A stretch of DNA of 64,000 nucleotides, taken from positions 1,674,001-1,738,000 of the forward strand of contig JAPTYO010000018.1 in the NCBI GenBank assembly GCA_036873135.1. Direction: 5' to 3'. Below are positions 11,539 to 22,402 of the stretch, in pieces; position 1 is the stretch's first letter, and each line of letters opens with the position of its first letter. The notes below the pieces were generated by a model. It saw nothing but the letters and a program-made list of their open reading frames with translations, was not told where the DNA came from and did no database searches. The position numbers and the translations under genes are program-made. The DNA comes from Clarkia xantiana subsp. parviflora (lineage: Eukaryota; Streptophyta; Magnoliopsida; Myrtales; Onagraceae).

Positions 11539-11543
11539 GCCCC
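11539..11543 (+). other. target-site duplication GCCCC (left) of gypsy B
   Basis: GCCCC at 11539-11543 is repeated at 22398-22402. The antisense reading frame of A resumes directly after the right copy. Confidence 0.93.
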
Positions 11544-12261
11544 TGATGGGTTTCGCTATGGCCGTTAGGCCCTTTAATGGCGAGGAAACGGTGAATAGGC
11601 CCACTAGGCCCTAAAAAGAGGTCAAGGAGACTAATGCGAAGGGTCCCGATGAGAGGAGTCCCGATGGTGAAAGGTCCCGACAGAGTCGGTCCCGATAGGC
11701 GAGCCAGGCGCTCCCAATAAGATGCCTTTAAGTAGGCCCCGATGATGAATCCCTGAGAATATTGGCCCTGTCACGATGACGAGGGGCCCCGAGCGGTGAC
11801 ACAATGAGATAACTCTGGAGTCCCCGATATTGGTCGGGACTTGCTATCAGAGGTTGAGGCCGAGATACGCGGAGCGTAACCAAGATAGGCGAGATCATGG
11901 CCGAGATAGGCGGGATCATGGCCGAGATACGCGGAGCGTGGCCGAGATAAGCGAGATCATGGCCTAGATAGGCGGGATCGTGGCCGAGATACGCGGAACA
12001 TGGGCTAACCGCCCCAGCGGTTCATCAGGTAACTGAGGTAGCTCTTCGCCTATAAAAGGGCAGCAGTTACCTCAGATCACATACGTTTTTGATATACACG
12101 CTTTTGAGACTCTTGCTTGCCAGTTTATCGAGATACTCATTTAAGCATCAGAGAGGGATTCTAGGTCACTACCCGGTCTATCCCCTCTTGCAGGATTATG
12201 TGGAGCGAAGGAGTTCGGATCGCCGTCAAGACCGTGCCGGAGTTCCAACCGTGATCCAACA
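11544..12261 (+). repeat. 5' LTR of gypsy B
   Basis: The LTR runs TGATGGGTTTCGC to GATCCAACA. A CG-rich array of GGCCGAGATA(C/G)GCGG motifs, about 20-22 bp apart, occupies 11855-12000. TATAAAAGGG is at 12051-12060. The terminal CA abuts the primer site. Confidence 0.95.
12051..12060 (+). promoter_or_regulatory. TATA box of B 5' LTR
   Basis: TATAAAAGGG is also present in the 3' LTR at 22187-22196. It would drive the genomic RNA of the element. Confidence 0.65.
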
Positions 12262-12262
12262 T

Positions 12263-12280
12263 TGGCGCCGTCTGTGGGAA
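12263..12280 (+). other. primer-binding site of gypsy B
   Basis: TGGCGCCGTCTGTGGGAA begins two bases after the LTR. The identical 18-mer is used by A (minus strand) and D. The first eight bases suit the 3' end of plant tRNA-Asp, but the rest does not match the usual tRNA-Asp primer site as I know it. Confidence 0.8.
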
Positions 12281-12297
12281 CGTAACAAAAAGCCGAG

Positions 12298-13773
12298 ATG
12301 ACTTCTACTCGTTCAATGGCGGCTGGCAAGCAAAGAAGACAAGGACAATCTGGTGGTTCCCGTCATCCTGCCGGGACGATTCTGAATTCGCCACCGGAGC
12401 GTGCTGAGGACCGAAATCTCCCTGCTGAAGTTTCCCGAACAGGGGGGCACAACGAAGTTCCTGAAGATACGGCTAGGCACCAAGAGAATAGAGAGGAGGA
12501 TGCTCCCGGTGCTCCTCCAAACGCGGACCTGGCAAAGGCTGTGGCAGATGCCATGCCGATGTTCTTAGAAGCTATGGAGGCTCTCCTATAGCGAAGAGAG
12601 GCTGCCAAGAGACAGGAGGAGGTGCCTCCGCCAAGGGAGGTTCAGAATGTCCAGGAGGCCCAGCCCAGAAACTAGGACAAGGGCAAGGAGCCTGCTCAGT
12701 CGGAGCGATTTGTGATCGATGGGCCAGGACCGGTGCAGCACAGGACCATTCCCCTTAATGGTCCCATCACCCCCGACCAGGTGGTGAAGATCGTGAACGT
12801 CTGCATGGGGGACCAGAAGCCGATGATTTCGGAACTGAGGGATCGATCCTCTCATCCCTTTGTTCCCCGACTGATAGACACCCTCGCCCCGCCAGGGCTG
12901 GGGATCCCCACGATTAAGGAGTATGATGGCGAAGGAGATCCAGTTCGCCAAGTCCAGAAGCACCTCATGGCCTGTCTAGGCAGGGCCCCGAATGACGATG
13001 TTATATGTGTGCTGTTCCCAGGTACGCTCGGGGAGAGGGCCCTGACGTGGTTCTTCAGCTTGCCCCCAGGATGCATCTCCAGCTGGGCTGACATGCACGA
13101 CCGCTTTATCCAGCAGTACCAAGGCCGTCGGCGCCTCTTGAAGAGCGTAAGGTCCCTGGCCCAGGTGGTGCAGAGGCCCGACGAATCGCTGGTGCACTAT
13201 TACCAGCGGTACACTGCCAGTGTCGCTGAAATTGATGAAGAGATATCGGAGGGAGAGACTATTCGCACCTTCCTTCGGAACCTGACAACCCCCTATGGTT
13301 CCGACCTGATGCACAGCGTGGCTGAGAAGGCTGTGTGGAATATGGAGGCACTACAGAAGAGGGTGAAGCAGCAAATCGACGTGCAAGAGTCGAAGATAGC
13401 TGCTGCAGAGCTGGATCCTCCAAAGTCGAATAGGGGGAAGCAGTCGCTCAAGCCATTGGACGACCATAAGCGGACGGACAAGTCCGAGGGCAGTCGGAGT
13501 CGAGGTCGTTCTGATCGAAGGGAGGACAGACGACCCCCGAGGAAGGACAAGCGGGAGGATTATAACATCCCTCTGAATAGCTCCATGACGGAGGTGTTAG
13601 CGGTCATGGATCGACAGGGTATCTCCCGGTACCCCCCGAAGAAGGAAGGAGAATTCTTGGGATCCCGCACTGATCGTTATTGTTGGTTCCACCGCGCCAG
13701 CGGTCACGACACTAACCATTGTCGGGAGTTGAAGAAGGAGATTGAAAAGTTGATCCAGAAGGGGGAAGCTTAA
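12298..13773 (+). pseudogene. gypsy B gag (broken)
   Basis: The ATG lies 35 bp after the primer site, at the same spacing as in A. Stops occur at 12589 (TAG) and 12675 (TAG). The long frame from 12712 carries the Retrotrans_gag core (LTWFFSLPPGCISSW, FIQQYQGRRR, ETIRTFLRNL), an R/K/D-rich stretch and a zinc-binding YCWFHRASGHDTNHC (about 13676-13725). One extra G in a G run near 13767 shifts the frame and ends it at 13773. Reading then continues in frame 2. Gag would form the RNA-packaging particle. Confidence 0.9.
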
Positions 13774-13780
13774 GGAGTTT

Positions 13781-14542
13781 GTGGCTGAGAAGCGGTGTCG
13801 TTCCCTCTCCCGATCTCGATCGCGGTCCCGTTCCCGATCCCGCGATCGGTCCCCGAAGAAGAAGAAGTCGGAACCAGAGTCCTCTGGCGCCTGTAAGGAG
13901 AAGCAGGGCACTATCAATGTGATTCACGGAGGATTTGCTGCGGGAGGTGACACCACAGCCTCTTGGGAGGTCTATGCCTCTAGAATTTCCGCTGCTGTGG
14001 TGCTGGGTAAGAGGTCCCGATCCTGGACTGCGAAGGAAGAGATGGTGATTTCCTTTTCTGCGGAGTACCTGATAGGAGTGGAAACTCCACATGATGACGC
14101 TTTGGTCGTGACCCTGGACGTGGATGGGTACGAGATGAAGCGAATTTTGATCGACGGAGGGAGCTCCTCCGACATTCTGTTTATGGACGCGCTGGAGGCC
14201 ATGGGGAAAACGAAGAAGGATCTGAAGGAGGTAACCTTCCCGATGGTTGGGTTCTCTGGTATTACCTCCTATCTGCTGGGAATGCTTACCTTACCAGTGG
14301 AGTTCGGTAGCGGGTGGAAAGCGGAGAGGAGGAATGTGGACTTCGTGGTGGTTGAGTCGGCGGGGACTTACAACGCGATTATCGGGAGAACCACCATCAA
14401 CCCCCTGATGGCAGTTGCCTCGACTGTGCACCAGAAGATGAAGTTCCCGACTGACCACGAAGTCGGGGAGGTCAAGGGCGAACAGGTGGCTTCCAGGAGG
14501 TGCTATGTTAATGCCACCCGAAGGAAAAGACGGGAGGCATGA
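13781..14542 (+). pseudogene. gypsy B gag tail and aspartic protease
   Basis: An Arg/Ser-rich run opens the segment. The retropepsin follows: ILIDGGSSSDILFMDAL contains the DGGS version of the catalytic D-T/S-G motif typical of Tat elements. TYNAIIGRTTINP is its distal flap and helix region. The frame ends at a TGA caused by loss of one base at about 14540 relative to A. This restores the downstream frame, so the two indels cancel. Confidence 0.9.
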
Positions 14543-16143
14543 CTATCCTCCAGACCGATACTGATCCCAGAGAGGAGTTTGGGCGTCCCGCCCCTATGGA
14601 GGATTTGAAGGAGGTCGAGATTGACGGACCTCAGAGGAAGGTGAAAATCGGGACCGCCCTGTCCAACGAAAGGGCCCGAGAACTGATCGAGCTGTTGAAG
14701 GAGTTCAAGGAGCTGTTTGCCTGGTCCCCGAGTGACATGCTAGGAATCAGCCCCGATGTGATTGAGCACGAGTTGAAGATTGATCCCGTGATCAAGCCTA
14801 TCGCGCAGAAAAGGCGTCCGATGGGCGGGGACAAGAGGATCGCGATCCAGCAGGAGGTGGGCAGGTTGCTCGACGCTGGGTTTATCAAGGAGCTCCGATT
14901 CCAGACCTGGGTCGCCAACCCGGTTATGGTGAAGAAGAGCAATGGGAAATGGCGGATGTGTGTGGATTTCCGCGACTTGAATAAAGCTTGTCCGAAGGAT
15001 TGTTACCCGCTTCCGAGAATCGACCAGTTGGTGGATGCCACGTCGGGACATGAATTGCTGAGCTTCATGGATGCTTACTCGGGCTATAATCAGATCAAGA
15101 TGGCTAAGGAGGATGCCCCCCACACCGCATTTTACGCTGATAGTGACATCTATCACTACGATGTCATGCCCTTTGGATTGATCAATGCCGGGGCAACCTT
15201 TCAAAGGATGGTGAACAAGCTGTTCGGGGACATGCTGGGGAAAACCATGGAGGCTTACGTGGACGATATGCTAGTGAAGTCCCGACAGGCTGAGGATCAT
15301 GTTCACAACCTAGCCACAGCGTTTGAGCGGATGAGGCTTCATCAGGTTCGCTTGAACCCGACCAAGTGTGCCTTCGGAGTCCACTCGGGGAAGTTTTTGG
15401 GCTTTATGGTAAGCCAGCGGGGAATCGAGGTGAACCCTGAGAAGCTGAGGGCAATTGAGGAGATGCAGTCTCCGATAAATCATCGGGAGGTGCAAGTGCT
15501 GAATGGCCGACTGGCTGCAATGAATCGCTTCCTGTCCAAGGCAAGTGACCAATCTATGCCGTTTTTTGAGGTTCTGAGGGCAAACAAGAAGTTTGAGTGG
15601 ACTGCCAAGTGTGAAGAGGCGTTCCAGGCACTCAAGCAGCACATTCGCACCCTCCCGCCATTGGCAAAACCGATCCCAGGCGAGCCACTTTACCTATATT
15701 TGGCTGTTTCTGAATTTGCCATTAGCTCTGTCTTGGTGAATATTGTCGAGGGTAATCAAGTCCCCGTGTATTATGTAAGCAAGGCGTTTTCCAAATCTGA
15801 AATGAATTATCCCGCCGTTGAGAAGTATCTCTTTGCGTTGATCATTACTGCTCGGAAGCTGAGGCCTTACTTCCATGCGCATGAGATTACTGTGTTGACG
15901 AATCACCCTTTGAAGCATTTTTTGAACCGACCTGATGCGTTGGGGAGATTGGTGAAATGGGTAGTCGAGCTTAGTGAGTTCCGCATTCACTTTGCTCCGA
16001 GAACGGCTATTAAGGGCCAGGCGTTGGCGGATTTCATAGCAGAGTCTACAGCCCCCGATCTGGAAGAAGCTGGCCATCTAGAGGGGGCAACCATGGAGGT
16101 CCCGATAGCAGAGCAACCAGAAATGGCAGAGCAATCAGAATAG
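14539..16143 (+). pseudogene. gypsy B reverse transcriptase and first RNase H
   Basis: RVT_1 reverse transcriptase shows RMCVDFRDLNKACPKD, YPLPRIDQLV, SFMDAYSGYNQI, MPFGLINAGATFQ and the catalytic YVDD at 15256-15267. The retroviral-type RNase H follows (FEWTAKCEEAFQALK, LYLYLAVSE, VYYVSKAF, LRPYFHAHEI). The frame is uninterrupted to a TAG at 16141-16143 in the spacer before the second RNase H. Integrase lies downstream of RT, as in Ty3/gypsy. Confidence 0.95.
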
Positions 16144-16167
16144 CCAAATGAGGAGAATACTTGGGAA

Positions 16168-16917
16168 ATGTATACGGATGGCTCTTCGAGTTCAGACGGA
16201 TCAGGAGCAGGGTTCATGTTGATACCACCAGGGCTGGGTGAACCCCTTCGATATGCTTTGGCCTTAACGTTTAGGGCCACGAACAACGAAGCTGAGTATG
16301 AGGCTCTTATCACAGGCCTCAAAATTGCCAAAGGTACGGGAGTTGCTCACTTACGGGTGAAATGTGATGCGGGCCTGATCGTGAATCAAGTCCAAGGGTG
16401 ATATGAGGTGAAGAGCCCGATGATGAAAAAGTACCTTCGCGAGGTGCAGATCTTGAAGGAGAGCTTCAAAAGTTTCGACATCGAGGCGATCTCGAGGGAG
16501 GAAAACGTGGAAGCAGATGCCTTGAGCAAATTCGCTTTGGGGGCACCCCTAGAGGAAAATCGAAATGTGCACTTTCTGGAGAGGGTGATCTTGTCGACCA
16601 CTGACCCGTCGGAGGTGTGTGCTACCGAAGCAGGATCAGGGGAGGAACCCACTTGGATGACCCCGATAGTCGCGTATCTGACTACGGGGGCAGTCCCTGA
16701 TGATGGAGTACTAGCTGACAGGATACGTCGGATCGCGGTTAATTACGTGGTGGTGGAAAATCAGCTGTACAAAAAGGGGTGGTTCTCGACTCCTTACTTG
16801 AAATGTGTGGCTGAGCCCGACACAAATCGGATCCTTAGGGAGGTGCACGAAGGGGTCGCGGCTTGTCATGAAGGGGCCCGATCCATTACGAGGAAAGTGC
16901 TGAATTTGGGCTATTAG
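16168..16917 (+). pseudogene. gypsy B second (archaeal-type) RNase H and integrase zinc finger
   Basis: A second RNase H starts with YTDGSSSSDGSGAG and holds LTFRATNNEAEYEAL. This extra domain between RNase H and integrase is the known hallmark of the Tat clade. A TGA at 16399-16401 (A has an arginine codon there) and a TAG at 16915-16917 (A has TAC, tyrosine) interrupt the frame. The HHCC zinc finger starts with HEGVAACHEGARS and continues past the second stop to CDACQRYAP. Confidence 0.92.
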
Positions 16918-16926
16918 TGGCCTTCG

Positions 16927-17888
16927 ATGAGCAAGGAGGCGACGGTGTTAGTCCGATCCTGTGACGCGTGCCAGAGGTACGCCCCGAATATTGTGGCTCC
17001 GGCTGCCAATTTGACGTCCATCAAGAGTGCTTGGCCCTTCGCGCAGTGGGGCATCGACTTGGTGGGACCTCTCCCACAGGCACAAGGTCAGTGTAAGTAT
17101 TTTCTTGTGGCTATCGATTATTTTTCGAAATGGATAGAAGCTAAGGCATTGGCCAAGATGACGGGGAACCAAATCGTCAAGTTTCTCCAGACCCATATTG
17201 TATCCAGATACGGGATTCCTAAGGTGGTGATCATCGATAATGGTCCACCGTTTAACAGGGCTCAAGTGAAGGAGTATCTGGAGGAGTTGAACATCGAGCA
17301 TCGGACAACCTCTGTCCATCATGCTCAGACTAATGGCCAGGTGGAGTCAGCTAACAAAATCGTGATTGATGGCCTGAAGAAAAGGGTCTATGCCTTGAAG
17401 GGCAAATGGTTGAACGAGCTGGAAAACGTGCTTTGGGTTGTTAGAACGATACCCAAACGATCAACTGGGGAGACTCCGTTTGGCCTTGTTTATGGCACGG
17501 AGGCCGTTGCTCCTGTGGAAGTAGCTGTGGCGTCCCATCGAATGAGATATTATGAGCCTTTGACGAATGATGAAATGAGCAACTGGATTTGGACTTGCTC
17601 GAGGAAAAGAGGCGGGAAGCCGACGAAGTCCAGGCTCGAATGCGTTTGGCGACGGCCAGATATTACCATCGGCGAGTTAAGTCCCGAAAATTCTTCGTCG
17701 GGGAGCTGGTTTGGCATCGGAACGAGTTCACCCTTTTGGATCGGATCAACAAGATGTTATCAAAATGGGAAGGACCTTATAAGGTCGTGGGGATGCCAGC
17801 TCCAAATGCGTACAAGTTGGAAGACCTCGATGGCAGAGTATTGAAGCATTCTTTCAGTGACGAACACTTGAAGAAATGTCATGCTTGA
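16927..17888 (+). pseudogene. gypsy B integrase core and C-terminus
   Basis: The catalytic triad regions are QWGIDLVGPLP, IIDNGPPF and the glutamate of NGQVESANK. The second region reads IIDNG where A has ISDNG. A frameshift near 17578-17590 moves the C-terminal domain into another frame (GELVWHRNEFTLLDRINK, KWEGPYKVVGMPAPNAYKLE). The protein ends at 17888. Integrase would insert the cDNA. Confidence 0.92.
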
Positions 17889-18445
17889 TGAAAAGTCGCC
17901 TTAAGTGGTGCCCGATGAAAAGTCGCCTTAAGTGGTGCCCGATGTAAAATCGCCTTAAGTGGTGTAAATTGTTCATCGTTTGATTTGATGTAAACAGATT
18001 ATGTGCCATCAATAAATAAAGAGGTTGCTTCCGATCAGAATTGTTCTTAGATTTATTCTAAGTGTTGTTGAGTCGCCTTGAGTGGTGCACGAGGAAAAGT
18101 CGCCTTAGGTGGTGCATGAGGAAAAGTCGCCTTAAGTGGTGCACGAGAAAAAGTCGCCTTAAGTGGTGCACGAGATTAAGTCGTCTTAAGTGATGCATGG
18201 TTCTTGGATTTATTCTAAGTGTTGGAAAGTCGCCTTAAGTGGTGCACGATATTATGTCGCCTTAGGTGGTGCAAGTGGTTAAATCGTCTTAAGTGATGTG
18301 TTGAAATGTCTTAAGTGGCATAGTTAAGTCGCTTTGAGAAGTGCAATGGAAAATTGGAACTAAGATAGTCTGATATTAAGGAGGGCTCAAAGGCCCGAGG
18401 ATTTCAAGAAGAGGAAAATTACAAGGACTATAAAGATAAAAGCAT
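17889..18445 (+). repeat. tandem CGCCTTAAGTGGTG repeats between pol and antisense gene of B
   Basis: The core CGCCTTAAGTGGTG recurs about a dozen times. Three tight 27-bp copies lie at 17893-17965. A looser series with CACGAG spacers lies at 18070-18310. Between them are TTTATTCTAAGTGTTG segments and an AATAAATAAA polyadenylation-like run at 18010. The stretch separates the convergent 3' ends of pol and the antisense gene. A has a longer version. Confidence 0.88.
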
Positions 18446-19108
18446 TTAAGCTTGGTCCTTGTTGGCGTCAGCGGGAGCAGGGTCCACAAGATCTGTGGCA
18501 GAAGGCTCCACAGGTTCAGCTGCTGGAGGGTCGATTATCGGGGCGTCAGCACTTGGAGGCTCCGCGGGAGTGTTCACCTCATCACTCTCCTCCGAGAGGG
18601 CAAAGTATTTTTTCACGAAGGGAGAGAGAGACGGAGACTTGTCGAAGTTGATGGCGTCGCCATACTCCAGATGGAGTTCCTCGACTGCGTTGACGAGGGT
18701 GTTCTCCACCTCCGCGCTGCAGAACTTCACTGCATCAGCTTGGAAGTCCTCGGACCCCCGATAATCTTCCCGGCCCTTGGTCTTAGCCGCGACCAGTTGC
18801 GCAGGAACCTCAGCGATTTGCTCCTCCAGAGCCTTCTTCTCAAGGACAAGTTTGTCCTCAGCAATTTGCCGATCCCGCCGCTCCCGCTTCAGGAGCCTCT
18901 CGAAGTCACGAACCTGCTTTTGGAGGTCCCGAGTCTTTTAGTCGAGGATGGCCTGCTCCTTGGCCAGTTTTCCCCGCGAAGACTCGGAGGCCGCGAGATC
19001 CTCCTCAAGCTTGGTTATGACCGCAGGAGCCCCCTTTGCCCGCTCCTGCTCCAGGGCCTCCTCGAAGGCGAAGATGTACCCGAAGCAGCGGTTGATGTCC
19101 GCCATCTC

Positions 19109-19189
19109 CTGCGAAGGAAGGAAGAAAAGAAGGGTTAGCATATGAACAACCTGCTTTATTGATGAAGAAGAGGAAAATGAGAGTCTTAC
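19109..19189 (-). other. 81-bp intron 2 of antisense gene (B)
   Basis: On the minus strand it has a GTAAGA donor, ATGCTAAC branch-like site and CTTCGCAG acceptor. In B it is an in-frame multiple of three without a stop, so retention is possible. The equivalent A intron contains a stop. Confidence 0.7.
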
Positions 19190-21030
19190 CTCTATCCGGC
19201 GGATAGACATTTCTTGGACATCCCGACGGATGCCCTCCCGATCTAGGGAAATCGGATACCTCAGAGAGGGCAGGATTGAGCCTGCCAGCAGATGCAGAGC
19301 CAACTCTGGGTATGCGTCACCCTATTGGAGTTGGACCCCTTGCAGCGTTTGGATCGGGGTCCAGGGAGCCTCCTTCTGCGCGGGGTCGTAGGCCTTGTAA
19401 TAACTCCCGTCGAAGGGGAGAGGGGAAGGACCGACTCGAGTCGTGGAGGGGCGCGCCTCCGACTCGCCCTGGACCGGAGAGGGAGTAAAGTCATGGATGG
19501 GCGACGGCTGTCGCTGTTGTGAAGAAGGTGAAGGGGGCAGCCCCTTGGAGGTTGGTTTCAATGGGGACTGCCCCATCCTCCGACGATGAATCAGGGAGCC
19601 GCCCTCATCTGTCTCCTCGGAGGAGTCCAGATTCTCCACCCGACGAAATTGATCGCCGGTCGGGGTCTCTCCGGCCCCGAAAGGTGGTGCCCCTGCTGAA
19701 AGTGGTGCCCCCGCTGAAGCTCCAGCACCCGATGGAGTTCCCGAGTGACCTGCACCTGGAGGACGAGAGGCTTCAGAAATATAGTCAGGAAGGTGATCAG
19801 GGTCCTTACACCAAACGACGCGTCGAGAAACATATTGATCTTTCCCGTGGAAGTGGTAGTAGCCCGCCTTCAGGACGCGGGGAGTTTCCCCTCCGAGAAC
19901 ACGTTTAATATCTTCGATGCGGGCCTCCATGGTCGAAGGAACCAACTCCTTAGGAACTAGCTTCCTGTACGATTTAATAGCTAGGCGGAGCTTTTTACCT
20001 TCTTCAGCATTCTGGACATCGAAGAGTCTGTCCACCTCCACGCGGCTCTACTTTGTCCTCTCCGCAGAGGGAGATCCCGACGGAGCAGCAGCTTTCTTGG
20101 CTGATTTCCTCTTCCGCGCGGGGCGGACAGCGTCGGTCTCCCCCTGCTTAAGGATGAGATTGGTCAGCACGGATACCTTCTTAGCTGCAAACAAATGGAA
20201 AACAGAGATCAGAAATGTTACCCAAGGAACCATATTGGAGGGGCCGTCGAAGAGTTGACCCCCAGAGACTATGTCGAGGAGTCGGATCCTGGCATTCACC
20301 AGGTCCCGCTCCGTTAGAGAATTGGCATCGAGGGGAGTATAGGATTCCCCCCATCGGTAAAGCTGGATAAGATGAAGGGTCTGGAAGTCTTCATCGGAGT
20401 AGGTGTGGTAAGAGGGAGGAGAGTCCGCTTCCACCTCCCATCGGGGCCAGGGGATCGAAGAGTTCTTGATGAAGAAGTAGCTCCTCTTCCACCCACTGTT
20501 ATCGGACCCCGTGTCGATCAGGAGTCCCCGACCCTTGACAACCTTCCAGGTGTCACTGGTCCAGCTGCACAGCGCGAGTTGCGTCTTGTTCCACTTGGGC
20601 ATCCGGGGGTAGAAGGCACAAACACCCGCCTCGTTGCACTTCATCCCGTAGAAGGTTCTGAAGAGTTGGAGGCTGTAAACCCACTTCTGTCGGAAGCAGA
20701 GGACTTGGAAGGCATTCCATAGGCGGATGGCATGGGGAGAGAAGGTAGTTGGATGCGTCTTGTAGTGTTTGCACATCTCAACCAGGTTGCCGCAGAAGGG
20801 GAATCGAATCCCCACCGATATTTTCCCCGTGGAGACAAATACCTCCCCTTTCCGGGGACGGGTAACCTCAAGGTTACTCGGGAGGCGAGGCCAGGGATAA
20901 GGGAAGCGAGGCTCCCAGGTAGAAGTGATGCAGCCCTCCCGGAGAGCGGCCTCATAGGCAGTGCTGGAAATGTCGTTGGGTGCATAGTCAAAATTGAAGG
21001 GCTTTCTCCCCTTGGAACTGGATCCACTGT

Positions 21031-21142
21031 CTGAAAATCAGCCATGGCAAGGAAAGGCACATTGGGTTTTTCAGAAAATTGCAAACGAACTAATCGAAGA
21101 TGAAGGAAAAAGGTATACAAGCATCAGGGAAGAAATCCTTAC
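21031..21142 (-). other. 112-bp intron 1 of antisense gene (B)
   Basis: GTAAGG follows the 7-nt exon ATGTCCG and the acceptor is TTTTCAG. Splicing here puts the start codon in frame with the long downstream exon. Without splicing the ATG frame does not join it. Confidence 0.7.
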
Positions 21143-21149
21143 CGGACAT

Positions 21150-21665
21150 GATGACTCGAACTGGAAGGGATGATCTGAAAAGTCGCCGGAAAGTTGATCG
21201 GAGAGCAGAAAGCCAAGGAAGAGCTTGAGTTCTCAGAGTTGCAGAGATTTTCGAAATCACGGAAACGGTAAAAGAGAAACAGTGCCCAGGGTTAGGGTTT
21301 TATAGGAGAAGGGACAATCGAAAGGACGTTCTAATCTGGATCGTCGAAGTCGAAGCGTTTTAATATGAGCCGTTAAACGTACAGAATGGCAACGGGCGTA
21401 ATGATGAAACGGCCTGAAAAACACTTTTTCAGGGAAAGCAGGCGCGAAAAATCAGGCACGGGTGCCAAAGACGTCACTTTGTTATCTGCTGCATTTAATG
21501 ACTGAGGAACCGAAGAGTCTTCTCGGATTTGGTGATTATCCTCGAGATATCGAGGAAACATGAACGAGAAGATTCGTATTAAGTGACGTTATCAAGGAAA
21601 AGGTCCCCGACTCCAAGGTCGGGAGGTCGGGAGTTGAAAGACACGGCGAACTGTAAGTCCCTCAT
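21150..21665 (-). promoter_or_regulatory. promoter and 5' UTR of antisense gene of B
   Basis: On the minus strand TATAAAA lies at 21298-21304, about 150 bp before the ATG. A CT-rich run precedes it, as in A. It lies wholly between the antisense gene and the 3' LTR, so it is independent of the LTR promoter. Confidence 0.65.
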
Positions 21666-21679
21666 GTCTTGGGGGCAAA
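21666..21679 (+). other. polypurine tract of gypsy B
   Basis: GTCTTGGGGGCAAA lies directly before the 3' LTR start TGATGGG. It would prime second-strand synthesis. Confidence 0.8.
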
Positions 21680-22397
21680 TGATGGGTTTCGCTATGGCCG
21701 TTAGGCCCTTTAACGGCGAGGAAACGGTGAATAGGCCCACTGGGCCCTAAAAAGAGGTCAAGGAGACTAATGCGAAGGGTCCCAATGAGAGGAGTCCCGA
21801 TGGTGAAAGGTCCCGACAGAGTCGGTCCCGATAGGCGAGCCAGACGCTCCCGATAAGATGCCTTTAAGTAGGCCCCGATGATGAATCCCTGAGAATATTG
21901 GCCCTGTCATGATGACGAAGGGCCCCGAGCGGTGACACAATGAGATAACTCTGGAGTCCCCGATATTGGTCGGGACTTGCTATCAGAGGTTGAGGCCGAG
22001 ATACGCGGAGCGTAACCAAGATAGGCGAGATCATGGCCGAGATAGGCGGGATCATGGCCGAGATACGCGGAGCGTGGCCGAGATAAGCGAGATCATGGCC
22101 TAGACAGGTGGGATCGTGGCCGAGATACGCGGAACGTGGGCTAACCGCCCCAGCGGTTCACCAGGTAACTGAGGTAGCTCTTCGCCTATAAAAGGGCAGC
22201 AGTTACCTCAGATCACATACGTTTTTGATATACACGCTTTTGAGACTCTTGCTTGCCAGTTTATCTAGATACTCATTTAAGCATCGAAGAGGGATTCTGG
22301 GTCACCGCCCGGTCTATCCCCTCTTGCAGGATTACGTGGAGCGAAGGAGTTCGGAGCGCCGTCAAGACCTTGCCGGAGTTCCAACCGTGATCCAACA
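21680..22397 (+). repeat. 3' LTR of gypsy B
   Basis: It is 718 bp, equal in length to the 5' LTR and about 97% identical by eye. The TATA box is at 22187-22196. It is followed by the right GCCCC duplication. Confidence 0.95.
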
Positions 22398-22402
22398 GCC
22401 CC

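Larger units (their letters stand above)
8884..11543 (+). pseudogene. antisense spliced gene of element A (5' part)
   Basis: This gene runs opposite to the element's own gag-pol. A 7-nt first exon (ATGTCTG, 8884-8890) is followed by a GTAAGA donor. The main exon (about 9027-10889) encodes a region resembling the plant putative gypsy-type transposon domain (Transposase_28), with FPLCGDIVEM, SPHAIRVWNAF and GVCAFYPRMPKW. A basic stretch and a Pro/Ser-rich linker follow. An intron at 10890-10971 has a GTGAGT donor, CTAAC branch site and CAG acceptor. The last exon encodes a coiled coil rich in KLKEDLAASES- and QVHDFERLLKQE-type heptads. Stops at 9497 (TGA), 9833 (TAA) and 10695 (TAA), a frameshift around 9824-9861 and the B insertion disable it. 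The 3' end resumes at 22403. Its function is unknown. Confidence 0.75.
18446..21149 (-). pseudogene. antisense spliced gene of element B
   Basis: On the minus strand the exons are 21149-21143 (ATGTCCG), 21030-19190 and 19108-18446. After splicing they give one unbroken phase of 837 codons, interrupted only by TAG at 20048, TAG at 19322 and TAA at 18938. Residues about 20-330 hold the Transposase_28-like region (RFPFCGNLVEMC, FSPHAIRLWNAFQVLC, GVCAFYPRMPKW). A basic patch and a Pro-rich linker follow. A coiled coil starts after the second intron (KLEEDLAASESSRGKLAKEQ). The acidic, Pro/Ala-rich tail ends with DANKDQA. The phase agreement across both introns strongly supports the model. Its role is unknown; comparable antisense ORFs exist in other Tat elements. 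Confidence 0.8.
11544..22397 (+). mobile_element. Ty3/gypsy (Tat-type) retrotransposon B, complete structure
   Basis: The 10.85-kb element has 718-bp LTRs (11544-12261 and 21680-22397, about 20 differences by eye, mostly transitions). The primer site is at 12263, gag at 12298-13770, and the protease-RT-RNase H-second RNase H-integrase region runs to 17888. Tandem repeats follow at 17890-18310. An antisense gene lies at 18446-21149 and a polypurine tract at 21666-21679. All structural parts are present, but gag, pol and the antisense gene carry stops and indels, so it is defective. It belongs to the same family as A but to a different LTR subfamily. Confidence 0.95.
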
